Part shown: positions 9,780 through 20,719 of the stretch, one piece after another
Position numbering within the stretch: the first letter of the stretch is position 1
How the letters are laid out: each line of letters starts with the position of its first letter
From: Saccharopolyspora endophytica
GTDB taxonomy: Bacteria; Actinomycetota; Actinomycetes; Mycobacteriales; Pseudonocardiaceae
DNA length: 64,000 nt
NCBI RefSeq assembly: GCF_018070075.1
Contig: NZ_JAGPXE010000012.1
Coordinates: forward strand, 124,001 to 188,000
Direction of reading: 5' to 3'
Notes under the pieces: generated by a model
What the model was told of the DNA's origin: nothing
Database searches by the model: none
Seen by the model: only the letters and a program-made list of their open reading frames with translations
Program-made: the position numbers and the translations under genes

Positions 9780-10589
9780 TCAGGTGGGCATCAGGCCCAG
9801 TGAGACCAGGAGCAGGCCCAGTGCGGGCAGGAAGTTGTTGACCTGGTGGGCGATCACGCTGGCCGTGAGGCGACCGGTGACCATCCTGGCCAGACCGATC
9901 GGGATGGTGATCACCAGCAGCAGCCAGGTGCGGGCCGGCTCCAGGTGGCCGATCGCGAACACCGCGGTGCTCAGCACGAACACGTTGAGCTGGCTCCAGC
10001 GCAGCCGCTCCATCGCGCCCCACAGCAGACCGCGGTAGAGCAGCTCCTCGCACAGCGGTGCGACCAGCCAGACGTGCAGGCACAGCAGCACCGCCACCAC
10101 CGGCGGCAACCGGACGCCGTCGAGGACGCTGCTCACCGTGGACGTCTGACCCGGCTCGGCCCAGTGCGTCCACAGCATGGTGGCGATCGTGGTGGTGACC
10201 AGTCCGACGCCACCGATGGCCAGCCCGGTCCTGACGTCCGACCAGCGCCACTCCAGCCCGAAGTCCTGCACGGGGCCGTTGCCGCGCAGCACGGTGATGA
10301 GCACCGCCACACCACCTGCCAGCAGGGTCGGCAGCACCAGCATCAGCACGATGGACCACACGCCCGGTGCGCCGAACGCGGCGGCCAGCACCACCGAGGT
10401 CAGCACGAACACCGCTTCGGCGAAGAAGAAGGCCCCCAGCCCCCAGCGGTGCGTGCGCACCGGCGGTTCGGCCACCCAGGTGCGGCCGCCGGGTGCCGGA
10501 TCGCCGACTCCGGATTCTTGTGTGTGCACGAGCGCCTCCGTGATGCCGAACAGCGGATCGACGACCCGCGTGACGATGTCGGCTGACAC
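9780..10589 (-). CDS. CPBP family intramembrane glutamic endopeptidase, paralogue 1
   Basis: Membrane protein of the CPBP/Abi family (CAAX-protease and bacteriocin-processing related). 269 aa with about eight hydrophobic helices. The active-site motifs are EELLYRGLLWG (EExxxR), FAIGHLE (FxxxH) and HQVNNF. Start is a GTG at 10589 with a weak ribosome-binding site, so the exact N-terminus is uncertain. It shares architecture with the next gene (EELLxRG.LWGAME, RMxTGRxxASxxAHxxNNFLPAL), so the pair is a tandem duplication. The substrate is unknown. Confidence 0.85.
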   Translation of the reverse strand: MSADIVTRVVDPLFGITEALVHTQESGVGDPAPGGRTWVAEPPVRTHRWGLGAFFFAEAVFVLTSVVLAAAFGAPGVWSIVLMLVLPTLLAGGVAVLITVLRGNGPVQDFGLEWRWSDVRTGLAIGGVGLVTTTIATMLWTHWAEPGQTSTVSSVLDGVRLPPVVAVLLCLHVWLVAPLCEELLYRGLLWGAMERLRWSQLNVFVLSTAVFAIGHLEPARTWLLLVITIPIGLARMVTGRLTASVIAHQVNNFLPALGLLLVSLGLMPT

Positions 10590-10656
10590 CGGCGGAAGCC
10601 GTCAGACTACTGCGGTGCCGAGCCGGGTCACGATCACCTCGTCTCGGGCGGAGTGT

Positions 10657-11445
10657 TCATCTGGCCACGGCGAACAGCAGGAGTGCCGGCAGGAAGTTGT
10701 TGGTGGCGTGGGCGACCATGCTGGCCGACACCCGCCCGGTGATCATCCGCGCCATCCCGATGGCCAGCCCGCCGACGAACAGCACCGGCGTCCGCCACAC
10801 CTCCTGGTGTATCAGGGCGAAGATCACCGAGGTCAGGATGAGGATCGCGACGCGCGGGATCCGGTAGTGCTCCATCGCGCCCCACAGGGCACCGCGCATC
10901 AGCAGCTCCTCGGTCAGCGGCGCACCCAGGAACGCGAACAGCGCGAACAGGAACAACCAGACCGTCCGGTCTCCTTGCATCAGCCTGGTCAGGTCGGATT
11001 CCGGGGGCGGGCCGGTGACCGCGATGACCACCAGCGTCACCATCCACGAACCGAACAGCGCGCAGAGCCCGCAGATCAGGCCGACCTTCACGTCGCGGCG
11101 CCGGGGCAGGATGCCGAAGTCGGCGCGCAGCCCGTGACCCCGCCACCACGAGAAGACCGCGGGAATCAGACCGAGCAGGATGTTCGGCGCGAACGCGACC
11201 AGCAGCAGCGGGCCGGTGTTCGGCGGTTGCGAGGGGTTGAACCCGCCGTCGGGCTCCCGCACGGCGCCGAGGATGACCACGGCCAGGTAGTAGCCGCCGT
11301 ATCCGAGGAAGAACGCCGCGAAGCCCCAGGCCAGCGAGCCCCGTCTGGCCGCTTCCAGCTGCGCCTCCCAGAACTTGGGGTGCAGGTCGGCGGTGCCGTC
11401 CACCCGACGCATCGGTTGAAGGTAAGGATCCCGCTTCTCCCCCAC
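10657..11445 (-). CDS. CPBP family intramembrane glutamic endopeptidase, paralogue 2
   Basis: 262 aa, same family as the gene that follows it on the minus strand, 67 bp away. The catalytic motifs TEELLMRGALWGAME, FALIHQE and AHATNNFLPAL are intact. The start chosen is a GTG at 11445 because GAGGGGAG lies 6 nt upstream; an in-frame start at 11487 would add 14 residues without a ribosome-binding site. The N-terminus is cytoplasmic and charged (about 35 residues), before the first helix. Probably co-transcribed with paralogue 1. Confidence 0.85.
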   Translation of the reverse strand: MGEKRDPYLQPMRRVDGTADLHPKFWEAQLEAARRGSLAWGFAAFFLGYGGYYLAVVILGAVREPDGGFNPSQPPNTGPLLLVAFAPNILLGLIPAVFSWWRGHGLRADFGILPRRRDVKVGLICGLCALFGSWMVTLVVIAVTGPPPESDLTRLMQGDRTVWLFLFALFAFLGAPLTEELLMRGALWGAMEHYRIPRVAILILTSVIFALIHQEVWRTPVLFVGGLAIGMARMITGRVSASMVAHATNNFLPALLLFAVAR

Positions 11446-11554
11446 AAGACGCTCCCCTCGACCTACCAACCCTAAGGGTTCGCACACGGGAACGCTGTGT
11501 CGCCGATCGGAGGCGGAAACGATTGCGGGGACCGTTTTCAGACTGTTCGAAGGA

Positions 11555-12625
11555 CTAGAAGACCTTGCCGCCTAGCAGGATTCGACTCGGCGAGCGGAGA
11601 ACGTCCAGGTCCTTGCGCGGGTCTGCGTCGTAGCACACCAGGTCAGCGAGGGCGCCGTGCTCCAGGCCCGACCAGCCCAGCCACTCCCGCGCGCCCCAGG
11701 AGGCCGCGCTGAGGGCCTGCTCGGTGGACATGCCGACGCGGTGCAGCGCGGCGACCTCATCGGCCAGCACGCCGTGCGGGATGCCGCCTCCGGCGTCGGT
11801 GCCCGCGTAGACCGGGATGCCGGCCTCGATGGCCTTGGCCACGGTGCTGTCGGCGCGCTCGTAGAGGGCGGTCATGTGCGTGGCGTAGTCCGGGTACTTC
11901 GTCGCGGCGGCGGCGAAGCCCGGGAAGTTCTCCACGTTGACCAGGGTCGGCACCAGGGCGGTCCCGCGTGCGGCCATCAGTTCGACGGTCTCGTCGGTCA
12001 GGCCGGTGCCGTGTTCGATGCAGTCGATGCCCGCGTTGATCAGGCCGGGCAGCGCGTCCTCGCCGAACACGTGGGCGGTGACGCGGGCGCCGAGCCGGTG
12101 CGCGGTGTCGATGGCCTCGGCCAGCACCTCGTCGCTCCACAGCGGGGCCAGGTCGCCCACCGAGCGGTCGATCCAGTCGCCGACGAGCTTGATCCAGCCG
12201 TCGCCGTAAGCCGCCTGCTCGGCGACCGCGGCGGGCAGGTCCTGCTCGTCGTCGAGGTCGTCGGACAGCTTCGGGATGTAGCGCTTGGGGCGGGCCAGGT
12301 GCTTGCCCGCGCGGATGATGCGCGGCAGGTCGTCGCGCTGCTGCAGCGGCCGGGTGTCGATCGGCGAACCGCAGTCGCGGATCAGCAGGGTGCCCGCGTC
12401 GCGGTCGGTCTCGGCCTGGGTGACGGCCTCGTCGAGCTCGACCGGCCCCTGGGTTCCGATGCCGACGTGGCAGTGCGCGTCGACCAGGCCGGGCAGCACG
12501 TACCCGCCGTCGAAGACGGTCTCGGCGCCGGCGACCGGTTCCCACGAGATCCGGCCGTCGGCGATCCACAGGTCCCGCTGCGCGCCCTCGGGCAGCACCG
12601 TGGCGCGCAGGTGCAGCGCCGTCAC
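11555..12625 (-). CDS. Metal-dependent amidohydrolase (imidazolonepropionase-like)
   Basis: 356-aa amidohydrolase-superfamily enzyme. Metal ligands are visible as HCH in LVDAHCHVG, the His of RVTAHVFG, the His of CIEHGTG and the Asp of YAGTDAGGG. No substrate can be named from sequence; relatives include proline/arginine carboxypeptidase-type and imidazolonepropionase-like enzymes. Its start overlaps the ffh stop codon by 4 bases, so it is coupled to ffh. Mycobacteria also keep an amidohydrolase beside ffh, so the pairing is old. Confidence 0.88.
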   Translation of the reverse strand: MTALHLRATVLPEGAQRDLWIADGRISWEPVAGAETVFDGGYVLPGLVDAHCHVGIGTQGPVELDEAVTQAETDRDAGTLLIRDCGSPIDTRPLQQRDDLPRIIRAGKHLARPKRYIPKLSDDLDDEQDLPAAVAEQAAYGDGWIKLVGDWIDRSVGDLAPLWSDEVLAEAIDTAHRLGARVTAHVFGEDALPGLINAGIDCIEHGTGLTDETVELMAARGTALVPTLVNVENFPGFAAAATKYPDYATHMTALYERADSTVAKAIEAGIPVYAGTDAGGGIPHGVLADEVAALHRVGMSTEQALSAASWGAREWLGWSGLEHGALADLVCYDADPRKDLDVLRSPSRILLGGKVF

Positions 12626-14184
12626 TGGTCCTTCTTGCCGAAGTTCAGCTTCGACGGGTCGAAGCCGGGCGGGAGCTGGTTGGCGGTGGGGTCCAGTTTG
12701 GACAGATCCGGACCGGCTCCGCCGCCCATGCCGGGCATTCCGCCCGGGGGAAGACCGGGGAAACCGCCGGGCACGCCCTTCATGCCCTTCGGCGGGGTCG
12801 GGCCGCCCTTGCCCTTCTTGCCCTTCTTCCCCTTCTTGCCCTTGCGGTTCTTGCTGCCGCCGCCTCCGCCGCCGAAGCCGCCGAACTGGCCGGCCATCCG
12901 CTGCATCATCTTGCGGGCCTCGAAGAACCGGTTGACCAGGTCGTTGATGTCGCCGACGGTCACGCCCGAACCGCGCGCGATGCGCTGGCGCCGGGAGGCG
13001 TTGATGATCTTCGGGTCGGCGCGCTCGGCCGGGGTCATGCCGCGGATGATCGCCTGGATGCGGTCGAGCTGCTTCTCGTCGAAGTTGGCCAGCTGGTCCT
13101 TCATCTGGCCCGCGCCCGGCAGCATGCCCAGCAGGTTCTGCAGCGGACCCATCCGCCGCACCGCCTGCATCTGCTCCAGGAAGTCCTCCAGGGTCAGCTG
13201 GCCGGTGCCCAGCTTCTCCGCGGCCTTCTCGGCCTGCTCCTGGTCGAAGGCCTGCTCGGCCTGCTCGATCAGGGTGAGCATGTCACCCATGCCCAGGATC
13301 CGGTTGCCCATCCGGTCCGGGTGGAAGACGTCGAAGTCCTCCAGCTTCTCGCCGCTGGAGGCGAACATGATCGGCTGGCCGGTGACCTCGCGGACCGACA
13401 GCGCGGCACCACCGCGGGCGTCACCGTCGAGCTTGGTCAGCACCACGCCGGAGAAGCCCACGCCGTCGCGGAACGCCTCGGCGGTGGTCACCGCGTCCTG
13501 ACCGATCATCGCGTCCAGGACGAACAGGATCTCGTCCGGCGAGACCGCGTCCCGGATGTCGGCGGCCTGCTTCATCATCTCCTCGTCGACGCCCAGCCGT
13601 CCGGCGGTGTCGACGATGACGATGTCGTGCTGCGCGCGCTTGGCTTCCTCGATGCTGTCGCGGGAGACCTGCACCGGGTCGCCGACGCCGTTGCCCGGCT
13701 CGGGAGCGAACACCGGGACGCCGGCGCGCTCACCGACCACCTGCAGCTGGTTGACGGCGTTCGGCCGCTGCAGGTCGCAGGCCACCAGCATCGGCGTGTG
13801 GCCCTGACCGGACAGCCACTTGGCGAGCTTGCCCGCCAGCGTCGTCTTACCCGCACCCTGCAGACCCGCGAGCATGATCACCGTCGGCGGGGTCTTGGCC
13901 AGCTCCAGGCGACGGGTCTCACCGCCGAGGATCGTGACCAGTTCCTCGTTGACGATCTTGACGACCTGCTGGGCCGGGTTCAGCGCCTGCGAGACCTCGG
14001 AGCCCTTGGCCCGCTCCTTGACACCCTTGATGAACCCGCGCACGACGGGAAGCGCCACGTCCGCTTCGAGCAGGGCGATGCGGATCTCCCGCGCGGTGGC
14101 GTCGATGTCGGCTTCCGACAGCCGCCCCTTGCCGCGCAGGTTCGTCAGGACCGAGGTGAGCCGGTCGGAGAGAGTGTCGAACAC
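12622..14184 (-). CDS. ffh: Signal recognition particle GTPase Ffh
   Basis: SRP54 protein: binds signal sequences of nascent membrane proteins together with 4.5S RNA and docks to FtsY. 520 aa. N and G domains carry G1 GLQGAGKTT at 107-115, DTAGRLGVDEEM and TKLDGDARGG. The Met-rich M domain is around 300-440. A Lys/Gly tail (KGKKGKKGKKGKGG) and a Gly/Met/Pro C-terminus follow, as in other actinobacteria. Start ATG at 14184. Its receptor ftsY is 6.7 kb further along. Confidence 0.96.
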   Translation of the reverse strand: MFDTLSDRLTSVLTNLRGKGRLSEADIDATAREIRIALLEADVALPVVRGFIKGVKERAKGSEVSQALNPAQQVVKIVNEELVTILGGETRRLELAKTPPTVIMLAGLQGAGKTTLAGKLAKWLSGQGHTPMLVACDLQRPNAVNQLQVVGERAGVPVFAPEPGNGVGDPVQVSRDSIEEAKRAQHDIVIVDTAGRLGVDEEMMKQAADIRDAVSPDEILFVLDAMIGQDAVTTAEAFRDGVGFSGVVLTKLDGDARGGAALSVREVTGQPIMFASSGEKLEDFDVFHPDRMGNRILGMGDMLTLIEQAEQAFDQEQAEKAAEKLGTGQLTLEDFLEQMQAVRRMGPLQNLLGMLPGAGQMKDQLANFDEKQLDRIQAIIRGMTPAERADPKIINASRRQRIARGSGVTVGDINDLVNRFFEARKMMQRMAGQFGGFGGGGGGSKNRKGKKGKKGKKGKGGPTPPKGMKGVPGGFPGLPPGGMPGMGGGAGPDLSKLDPTANQLPPGFDPSKLNFGKKDQ

Positions 14185-14269
14185 GGGTTCACGGGCTCCA
14201 GAGTCGATGGATGTACCTGGGTACCTATGCGAGGGTAACCGACCGGTTTTGAAGACCTATTTCCTCGGT

Positions 14270-14438
14270 TTGCTTGGCGGTGCGGGTAGCGGAACCTGAC
14301 ACGCCTCCTGGCTCCGGGATCCGCGACTCATGTATGCCAATACACAACGCTGCGGCTGTCCTCACCAGAAGGCGTGTCAGAACCCGCGGCGGTGCGAGCT
14401 GCGAGGGTGGCCTCGCAGCTCGCGGCTACGCCGCTTGC
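14270..14438 (+). repeat. Structured intergenic repeat, copy R2
   Basis: Second copy of the roughly 170-bp element, between ffh and the DEAD-box gene. Stem strands are GCGG-AAC-CTGACACGCC at about 14289-14305 and GGCGTGTCAG-AAC-CCGC at about 14370-14387, with tip ATGTATGCCAATACA near 14330. The outer stem differs in sequence from R1 but keeps pairing. A second GC-rich hairpin (GCGAGG...CCTCGC) follows in the 3' part. Confidence 0.8.
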
Positions 14439-14461
14439 AGTCGAACCGAGAGAACTCGGAC

Positions 14462-16204
14462 TTAGGCTCCGGTGTGCCGGAGGTCGCGCTTGGGGCCGGT
14501 GCGGTGCTGCTGCGGGGAGCGCTGGGCGGTGCCCTGGCCCTTGCGGTGCGGGCGCGGCTTGTTGTCGCGGTCCCGGTTGCCGGCGGGGCGGCGCGGGCGG
14601 CGGCTGATGAACTCGCCGTCGGCGCGGGTGATCTTCAGGCCACGACCGGCCACCTGGGTGGCGCGCAGCTTGGTCAGCAGCTCCTCGGGCAGGTCCGCGG
14701 GCAGCTCGATCAGCGTGTGCTCGTTGCGGATGTCGATGTGCCCGATGTACTTGCTGGGCACACCGCCCTCGTTGGCGAGCGCACCGACCAGGGCGCGCGG
14801 CGTGACGCGGTTCCGGCGGCCGACCTCGACCCGGTAGGTCTCGGTGTCGGCGTTGTTGCTGTGGAACGTCGGGCCGTCGCGGCGCGCCGGCTCCGGCTCG
14901 GCCTCCAGCAGCAGCGGGCGCTCCCCCTGGGCCATCGCGGCGAGGGCCGCGGCGATCTCCGAGGCGGGCACGTCGTGGGTGCGCTCGTACTCGTTGACCA
15001 GCTCCTGGAAGACCTCCAGGCCGCCCTTGGCCAGCGTGTCGGTGATGCTCTGCGCGAACTTCGCCAGACGGCGGTCGTTGACCGCGTCGATGCTCGGCAG
15101 CTCCATCTGCGTGATCTGCTGGCGGGTGGCCCGCTCGATGGCGCGCAGCAGGTGGCGCTCGCGCGGGGAGACGAACAGGATCGCCTCGCCGCTGCGCCCG
15201 GCACGACCGGTGCGGCCCACGCGGTGCACGTAGGACTCGGTGTCGTGCGGGATGTCGTAGTTGAGCACGTGCGAGATGCGCTCGACGTCGAGACCGCGCG
15301 CGGCCACGTCGGTGGCCACCAGGATGTCGATCTTGCCGTCGCGCAGGTGACCGATGGTGCGCTCGCGCTGGGCCTGGGCGATGTCACCGTTGATGGCCGA
15401 GGCGCTGAAACCGCGCGCCTGCAGCTTCTCCGCGAGCTCCTCGGTGAGCTGCTTGGTGCGCACGAACACGATCATCGCGTCGAAGGTCTCGACCTCGAGG
15501 ATGCGGGTCAGCGCGTCCAGCTTGTTGGAGGCGCGCACCGGCACGTGCCGCTGGTTGATGTTGGTGGCGGTGGAGGTCTTGGTCTTGACCGAGATCTCCG
15601 CCGGGTTGTTCAGGTAGTTCTGCGTGATCTTGCGGATGCCCTGCGGCATCGTCGCCGAGAACAGCGCGACCTGGCGCTGGCTGGGAACCGACTGCAGGAT
15701 CTTCTCGACGTCCTCGATGAAGCCCATGCGCAGCATCTCGTCGGCCTCGTCGAGCACCAGGTTCTTCAGCGCGCTGAGGTCCAGCGAGCCCTTCTCCAGG
15801 TGGTCGATGAGCCGACCCGGGGTGCCGACGACGACGTGCGCGCCGCGGCGCAGACCCGCCAGCTGCGGGCCGTACCCGGTGCCGCCGTAGATCGGCAGCA
15901 CGTGGAAGCCGGGCAGGTGCGAGGCGTAGCGCTGGAACGCCTCGGAGACCTGGATGGCCAGCTCACGGGTGGGCGCCAGCACCAGGGCCTGCGGCTTGGT
16001 GGTGGTCAGGTCCATGTTGGACAGAATCGGCAGCGCGAACGCGGCGGTCTTGCCGGTACCGGTCTGCGCCAGGCCCAGCACGTCGCGGCCTTCCAGCAGC
16101 AGCGGGATCGTCTGCTCCTGGATCGGCGACGGGGCCTCGTACCCGATCTCGGTCAGCGTCTTCTGGACGCGCTCGTCGAGTTCGAGTTCAGCGAAAGTAG
16201 GCAT
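14462..16204 (-). CDS. DEAD-box RNA helicase with DbpA-type RNA-binding domain
   Basis: ATP-dependent RNA helicase of the CsdA/DeaD type, with roles in ribosome assembly and cold adaptation in relatives. 580 aa from the ATG at 16204 (MPTFAELELDERV), which matches the family N-terminus; an in-frame ATG at 16270 is possible. Q-motif PSPIQEQT, Walker A AQTGTGKT at 46-53, LDEADEM, SAT, and HRVGRTGRAGR are present. A DbpA-like RNA-binding domain spans about 460-540, then a basic RPRRPAGNRDRDNKPRPHRK tail. The 299-base gap upstream (16205-16503) shows no gene. Confidence 0.93.
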   Translation of the reverse strand: MPTFAELELDERVQKTLTEIGYEAPSPIQEQTIPLLLEGRDVLGLAQTGTGKTAAFALPILSNMDLTTTKPQALVLAPTRELAIQVSEAFQRYASHLPGFHVLPIYGGTGYGPQLAGLRRGAHVVVGTPGRLIDHLEKGSLDLSALKNLVLDEADEMLRMGFIEDVEKILQSVPSQRQVALFSATMPQGIRKITQNYLNNPAEISVKTKTSTATNINQRHVPVRASNKLDALTRILEVETFDAMIVFVRTKQLTEELAEKLQARGFSASAINGDIAQAQRERTIGHLRDGKIDILVATDVAARGLDVERISHVLNYDIPHDTESYVHRVGRTGRAGRSGEAILFVSPRERHLLRAIERATRQQITQMELPSIDAVNDRRLAKFAQSITDTLAKGGLEVFQELVNEYERTHDVPASEIAAALAAMAQGERPLLLEAEPEPARRDGPTFHSNNADTETYRVEVGRRNRVTPRALVGALANEGGVPSKYIGHIDIRNEHTLIELPADLPEELLTKLRATQVAGRGLKITRADGEFISRRPRRPAGNRDRDNKPRPHRKGQGTAQRSPQQHRTGPKRDLRHTGA

Positions 16205-16503
16205 GCGGAACGCGGGTCTCCCTAGGTGGGTCGGCGGTGGGCTGATCGCGGAATAAAGGTCCGGCGCCACCCCGCGCGTGCTGACGGGGCTGTGCGTCCA
16301 CTCGGTGGCGTGCGGCGAACCTGCTTGGACTCCGCTTGCGCTTGTCGAACCGCGCGCTCCACCCGACGCACACCCTGTTGCCAGTGACCCGCAGCTCGAA
16401 AAATCTCAGCCTGGCGCAGCGACATCTGGCCGCAGCACCGGGGGTCCAGGGTAGTCATCGCGATCAGTTGATGTCGGCCCGCCCCTGCCCAAGGGGACGC
16501 AGG

Positions 16504-17085
16504 TCACGTCTCCACGTCGAGCCGCAGGCCATCGGCCACCTGAGAACGGGTGAACAGGTGCACCCGGCGCCAGCCGATCAGCCGCTCACCGGCCAGGAGG
16601 CGCCGGTGCATCCGCTCGGCCCGCAGCACGTGCCGCTGGAAGGAGCTCGCTCGGATCAGCCTGCCCCGCGCCCGCTGCCCGTCCAGCGCCGAGTCGGCGT
16701 CGGCGTGCAGCCACAGCAGCACCGTCCGCCGCCCGCTCAGGCGCGCGAAGACCAGCAGCATCAGCCGCGTGCTCGCCCTGGTCGCGGGCTCGTGCGCGAC
16801 CACCGGGCCGCGGCCGACCAGGCACGCCCACAGGATCCGGGAGCGGTGCAGCAGGTGCACCAGCGGCCGGTAGTAGCGGTACGGGATGCCGGGAGAGAGG
16901 GAGCGCAGCCTGGCGCGCACCTGCTCGGAATCCAGCCGGACCACGTCCTCGCCGGAGCGCATCTTGGCCAGCACGGTGCTCTTGCCCGCACCGGGCACAC
17001 CGGCGAGCACGACCAGCGAACGGCGACCCACCCGCACCGAAGGCGTCGGGTCGGCAGCGACGGGAGATGCGTCCGAAATGTCCAC
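16504..17085 (-). CDS. P-loop ATPase / polynucleotide-kinase-like protein
   Basis: 193 aa AAA/zeta-like P-loop protein. Walker A GVPGAGKST is at 29-37 and RLDSEQVRARL follows at the nucleotide-kinase LID-proximal position. A conserved RRTVLLWLHADADSALDGQRARGR segment resembles the kinase core of polynucleotide-kinase-like ATPases. No sequence identifies a substrate. Start ATG at 17085. It stands alone, 420 bp after glnB, at the place where mycobacteria carry glnD. Confidence 0.7.
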   Translation of the reverse strand: MDISDASPVAADPTPSVRVGRRSLVVLAGVPGAGKSTVLAKMRSGEDVVRLDSEQVRARLRSLSPGIPYRYYRPLVHLLHRSRILWACLVGRGPVVAHEPATRASTRLMLLVFARLSGRRTVLLWLHADADSALDGQRARGRLIRASSFQRHVLRAERMHRRLLAGERLIGWRRVHLFTRSQVADGLRLDVET

Positions 17086-17457
17086 CAGGACTCCAGGTTA
17101 CGCGCTCCCGATCATGGAAGGCGGGGAAGTGATCACCGCCGCACCGACGAGGAGGCGGCCCGCTCCCCCTGAGCAGGCCGCCTCGTCGAACTCCCCGGTG
17201 CGTTACGGGGTCCCGCACCCGGTTCACACGTGGGAGGCCCTGTCCCCCGCCTCCCACGTCCCCCTCCTGCGATCGCGGAGCCCCGCGAAGCCCGCCCGAC
17301 CCCCAGTACGGGCGCGATCCCCGGTCCTCCCTGATCACCGCGTCGCACCACGAAGTCTGCCCGCACCAGCGCCCGCGCGAGACCGTGAAGCTGCCCGAAT
17401 GCGACTGCGTAGTTGTACGCATCCGCTCCGGGGGAAGCTGCCGACGACCACGACCAA
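17086..17457. other. Gene-free region with several hairpins between glnB and the P-loop gene
   Basis: About 370 bases without a convincing gene. It contains inverted repeats CGACGAG..GGCGGCC / GGCCGCC..TCGTCG (17145-17188) and ACGTGGGAGG / CCTCCCACGT (about 17229-17258). On the minus strand it would be the leader of the P-loop gene. I could not match it to a known riboswitch or tRNA. Confidence 0.45.
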
Positions 17458-17490
17458 GAGCGCCTCCCGGCTCTCGGCCGGGAGGCGCTC
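17458..17490 (-). terminator. Terminator of the amt-glnB unit
   Basis: Perfect 13-bp stem (GAGCGCCTCCCGG / CCGGGAGGCGCTC) with a 7-base loop, 17 bases beyond the glnB stop codon on the minus strand. U-richness after the stem is low. Confidence 0.7.
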
Positions 17491-17507
17491 CATGGGGTCT
17501 GATCAGG

Positions 17508-19183
<1,676 letters not shown>

Positions 19184-19253
19184 ATTGCCTCCCCGTGCGA
19201 ACCGAGTTGGGCCGCATCTTGGGAAATGCCTGTTTCAGGCGAAGCGTCGTGCT

Positions 19254-19270
19254 GTAACGCAGGCGTGAAA
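19254..19270 (-). promoter_or_regulatory. Possible GlnR half-box upstream of amt
   Basis: GTAAC-N6-GTGAAA at 11-bp spacing, near the actinobacterial GlnR a-site/b-site pattern (GTnAC-N6-GAAAC). Further GTnAC-like pentamers lie at 19272 and 19286. It sits about 70 bp upstream of the amt start. The second half is degenerate, so this is a weak candidate. Confidence 0.3.
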
Positions 19271-19305
19271 TGTGACCCACCCGCTGTTACGGGGACGTGC
19301 GCAGG

Positions 19306-20526
19306 TCAATTCGGTGTTACGCGGCCGATCACCGACGGGACCTGGACCGGCCTGCCGACGGAGAGCCCGAAGCCCAGCCAGCCCGCTGAGCAGGCCAGGA
19401 TCAGCACCAGCGGCAGCGTCCACGCGCCGGAGACGTCGTGCAGCAGACCGATGAGCAGCGGGCCCGCCGCAGCGATGAGATAACCCCCACCTTGGGCCAT
19501 TCCGGACAAGGCGGTCGTGGTGTCGCTGTCCGGCGAGCGCAGCCCCAGCAGCGTCAGCGCCAGGCCGAACGCCGCGCCCTGGGCCAGCCCCAGCACCACC
19601 ACCGCGGGCCACAGCAGTCCGGTGGGGCCGAGCAGGATTCCGCCGAAGCCGAACATGAGCATCAGCGCCAGCACCACGATGATCGGCCGCTGGTCGCGCA
19701 AGCGCCGGCACAGCAGCGGGATCGACATCGACCCGGCGGCCTGGATCGCCGCCTGCACGCCCAGCGCGAGCCCCGCCAGCTCCGGGCTCATCCCCCGGCT
19801 CTGCAGCATCGTCGGCAGCCAGCCGAACACGACGTAGGCCAGCGAGGACTGCAAGCCCATGAAGAAGGTGAGGTGCCAGGCCAGCGGGCTGCGCCACAGG
19901 ATTCCCGGGCTGACCGGCTTCGGCGCGGCGACCGCGCTGCCGCGCACGGCGACCAGGCTGATCACCAGGGCCACCAGCACCGGAACGGCCAACAGCCCCA
20001 GCGGCGCCCGCCACTCCGAGCCCAGCGCGTGCCCGATCGGCACCACGGCGGCGGCCGCGAACGCGCCGCCCAGCGTCAGGCACATCGTGTAGACGGCGGT
20101 GACCACCGGGACCGTGTGCGGGAAGTCGCGCTTGATCAGGCCGGGCACGGCGACGTTGGCGACCGCGATGCCCGCGCCGACCACGACCGTTCCCGCCAGC
20201 AGCGTCGGGATGTCGCCGAACGCGCGCAGCGAATTGCCGATCAGCAGCACCACCAGGCAGCCCAGCAGCACCCGCTCATCGCCGAAGCGCTGGCGCAGCC
20301 GCGGCGCGACGAACGCGAACGCGCCCAGGCACACCACCGGCAGGGTCGTCAGCACCCCGCTGAACGTCCCCGTCACCCCGAGGTCTCGCTGGATGCGGTC
20401 CAGCAGCGGCGCCACCGCCGTGAACGGTGGCCGCAACGCCAAGGCCACCAGCACGACCACGACCACGGTCACGATGGCGGTGACCCGCTGGGTCCGCGGC
20501 GCTCCCCCCTGGACTCCGGTACCCAC
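19306..20526 (-). CDS. CynX/NimT-type MFS transporter
   Basis: 406-aa major-facilitator permease with about 12 hydrophobic segments, of the CynX/NimT group (cyanate or nitroimidazole-type anion export in relatives; substrate here unknown). Group features seen are LALRPPFTAVAPLLDRIQRDLGVTG at the start and WRAPLGLLAVPVL, SPLAWHLTFFMGLQSSLAYVVFGWLP at the start of the second half. Start is a GTG at 20526 with GGGAAGGAA 8 nt upstream. It lies between ftsY and amt, where mycobacteria have no gene, so it is an insertion in the backbone. Confidence 0.85.
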   Translation of the reverse strand: MGTGVQGGAPRTQRVTAIVTVVVVVLVALALRPPFTAVAPLLDRIQRDLGVTGTFSGVLTTLPVVCLGAFAFVAPRLRQRFGDERVLLGCLVVLLIGNSLRAFGDIPTLLAGTVVVGAGIAVANVAVPGLIKRDFPHTVPVVTAVYTMCLTLGGAFAAAAVVPIGHALGSEWRAPLGLLAVPVLVALVISLVAVRGSAVAAPKPVSPGILWRSPLAWHLTFFMGLQSSLAYVVFGWLPTMLQSRGMSPELAGLALGVQAAIQAAGSMSIPLLCRRLRDQRPIIVVLALMLMFGFGGILLGPTGLLWPAVVVLGLAQGAAFGLALTLLGLRSPDSDTTTALSGMAQGGGYLIAAAGPLLIGLLHDVSGAWTLPLVLILACSAGWLGFGLSVGRPVQVPSVIGRVTPN

Positions 20527-20719
20527 GCGACGTTCCTTCCCGAAAGAGCTGGTCAGACTGCAGAGCTGGTCGGACTGCGACGAGATCCGCTCGGCGGCGT
20601 CGCGGGCTCAACTCAACTACATGGAACGCCCGTACCACAAACTCTCGCGCAGTGAACCTGCACACCTGGCGCGCAAATGCCCCCGAACACCCCAAACCCG
20701 CCATCCGGAGGGCCACCGT

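Noticed and set aside
17200..17260. Possible tRNA near GGTTCACACGTGG
   Set aside because: No acceptor stem, anticodon arm and T-arm set could be closed around it.
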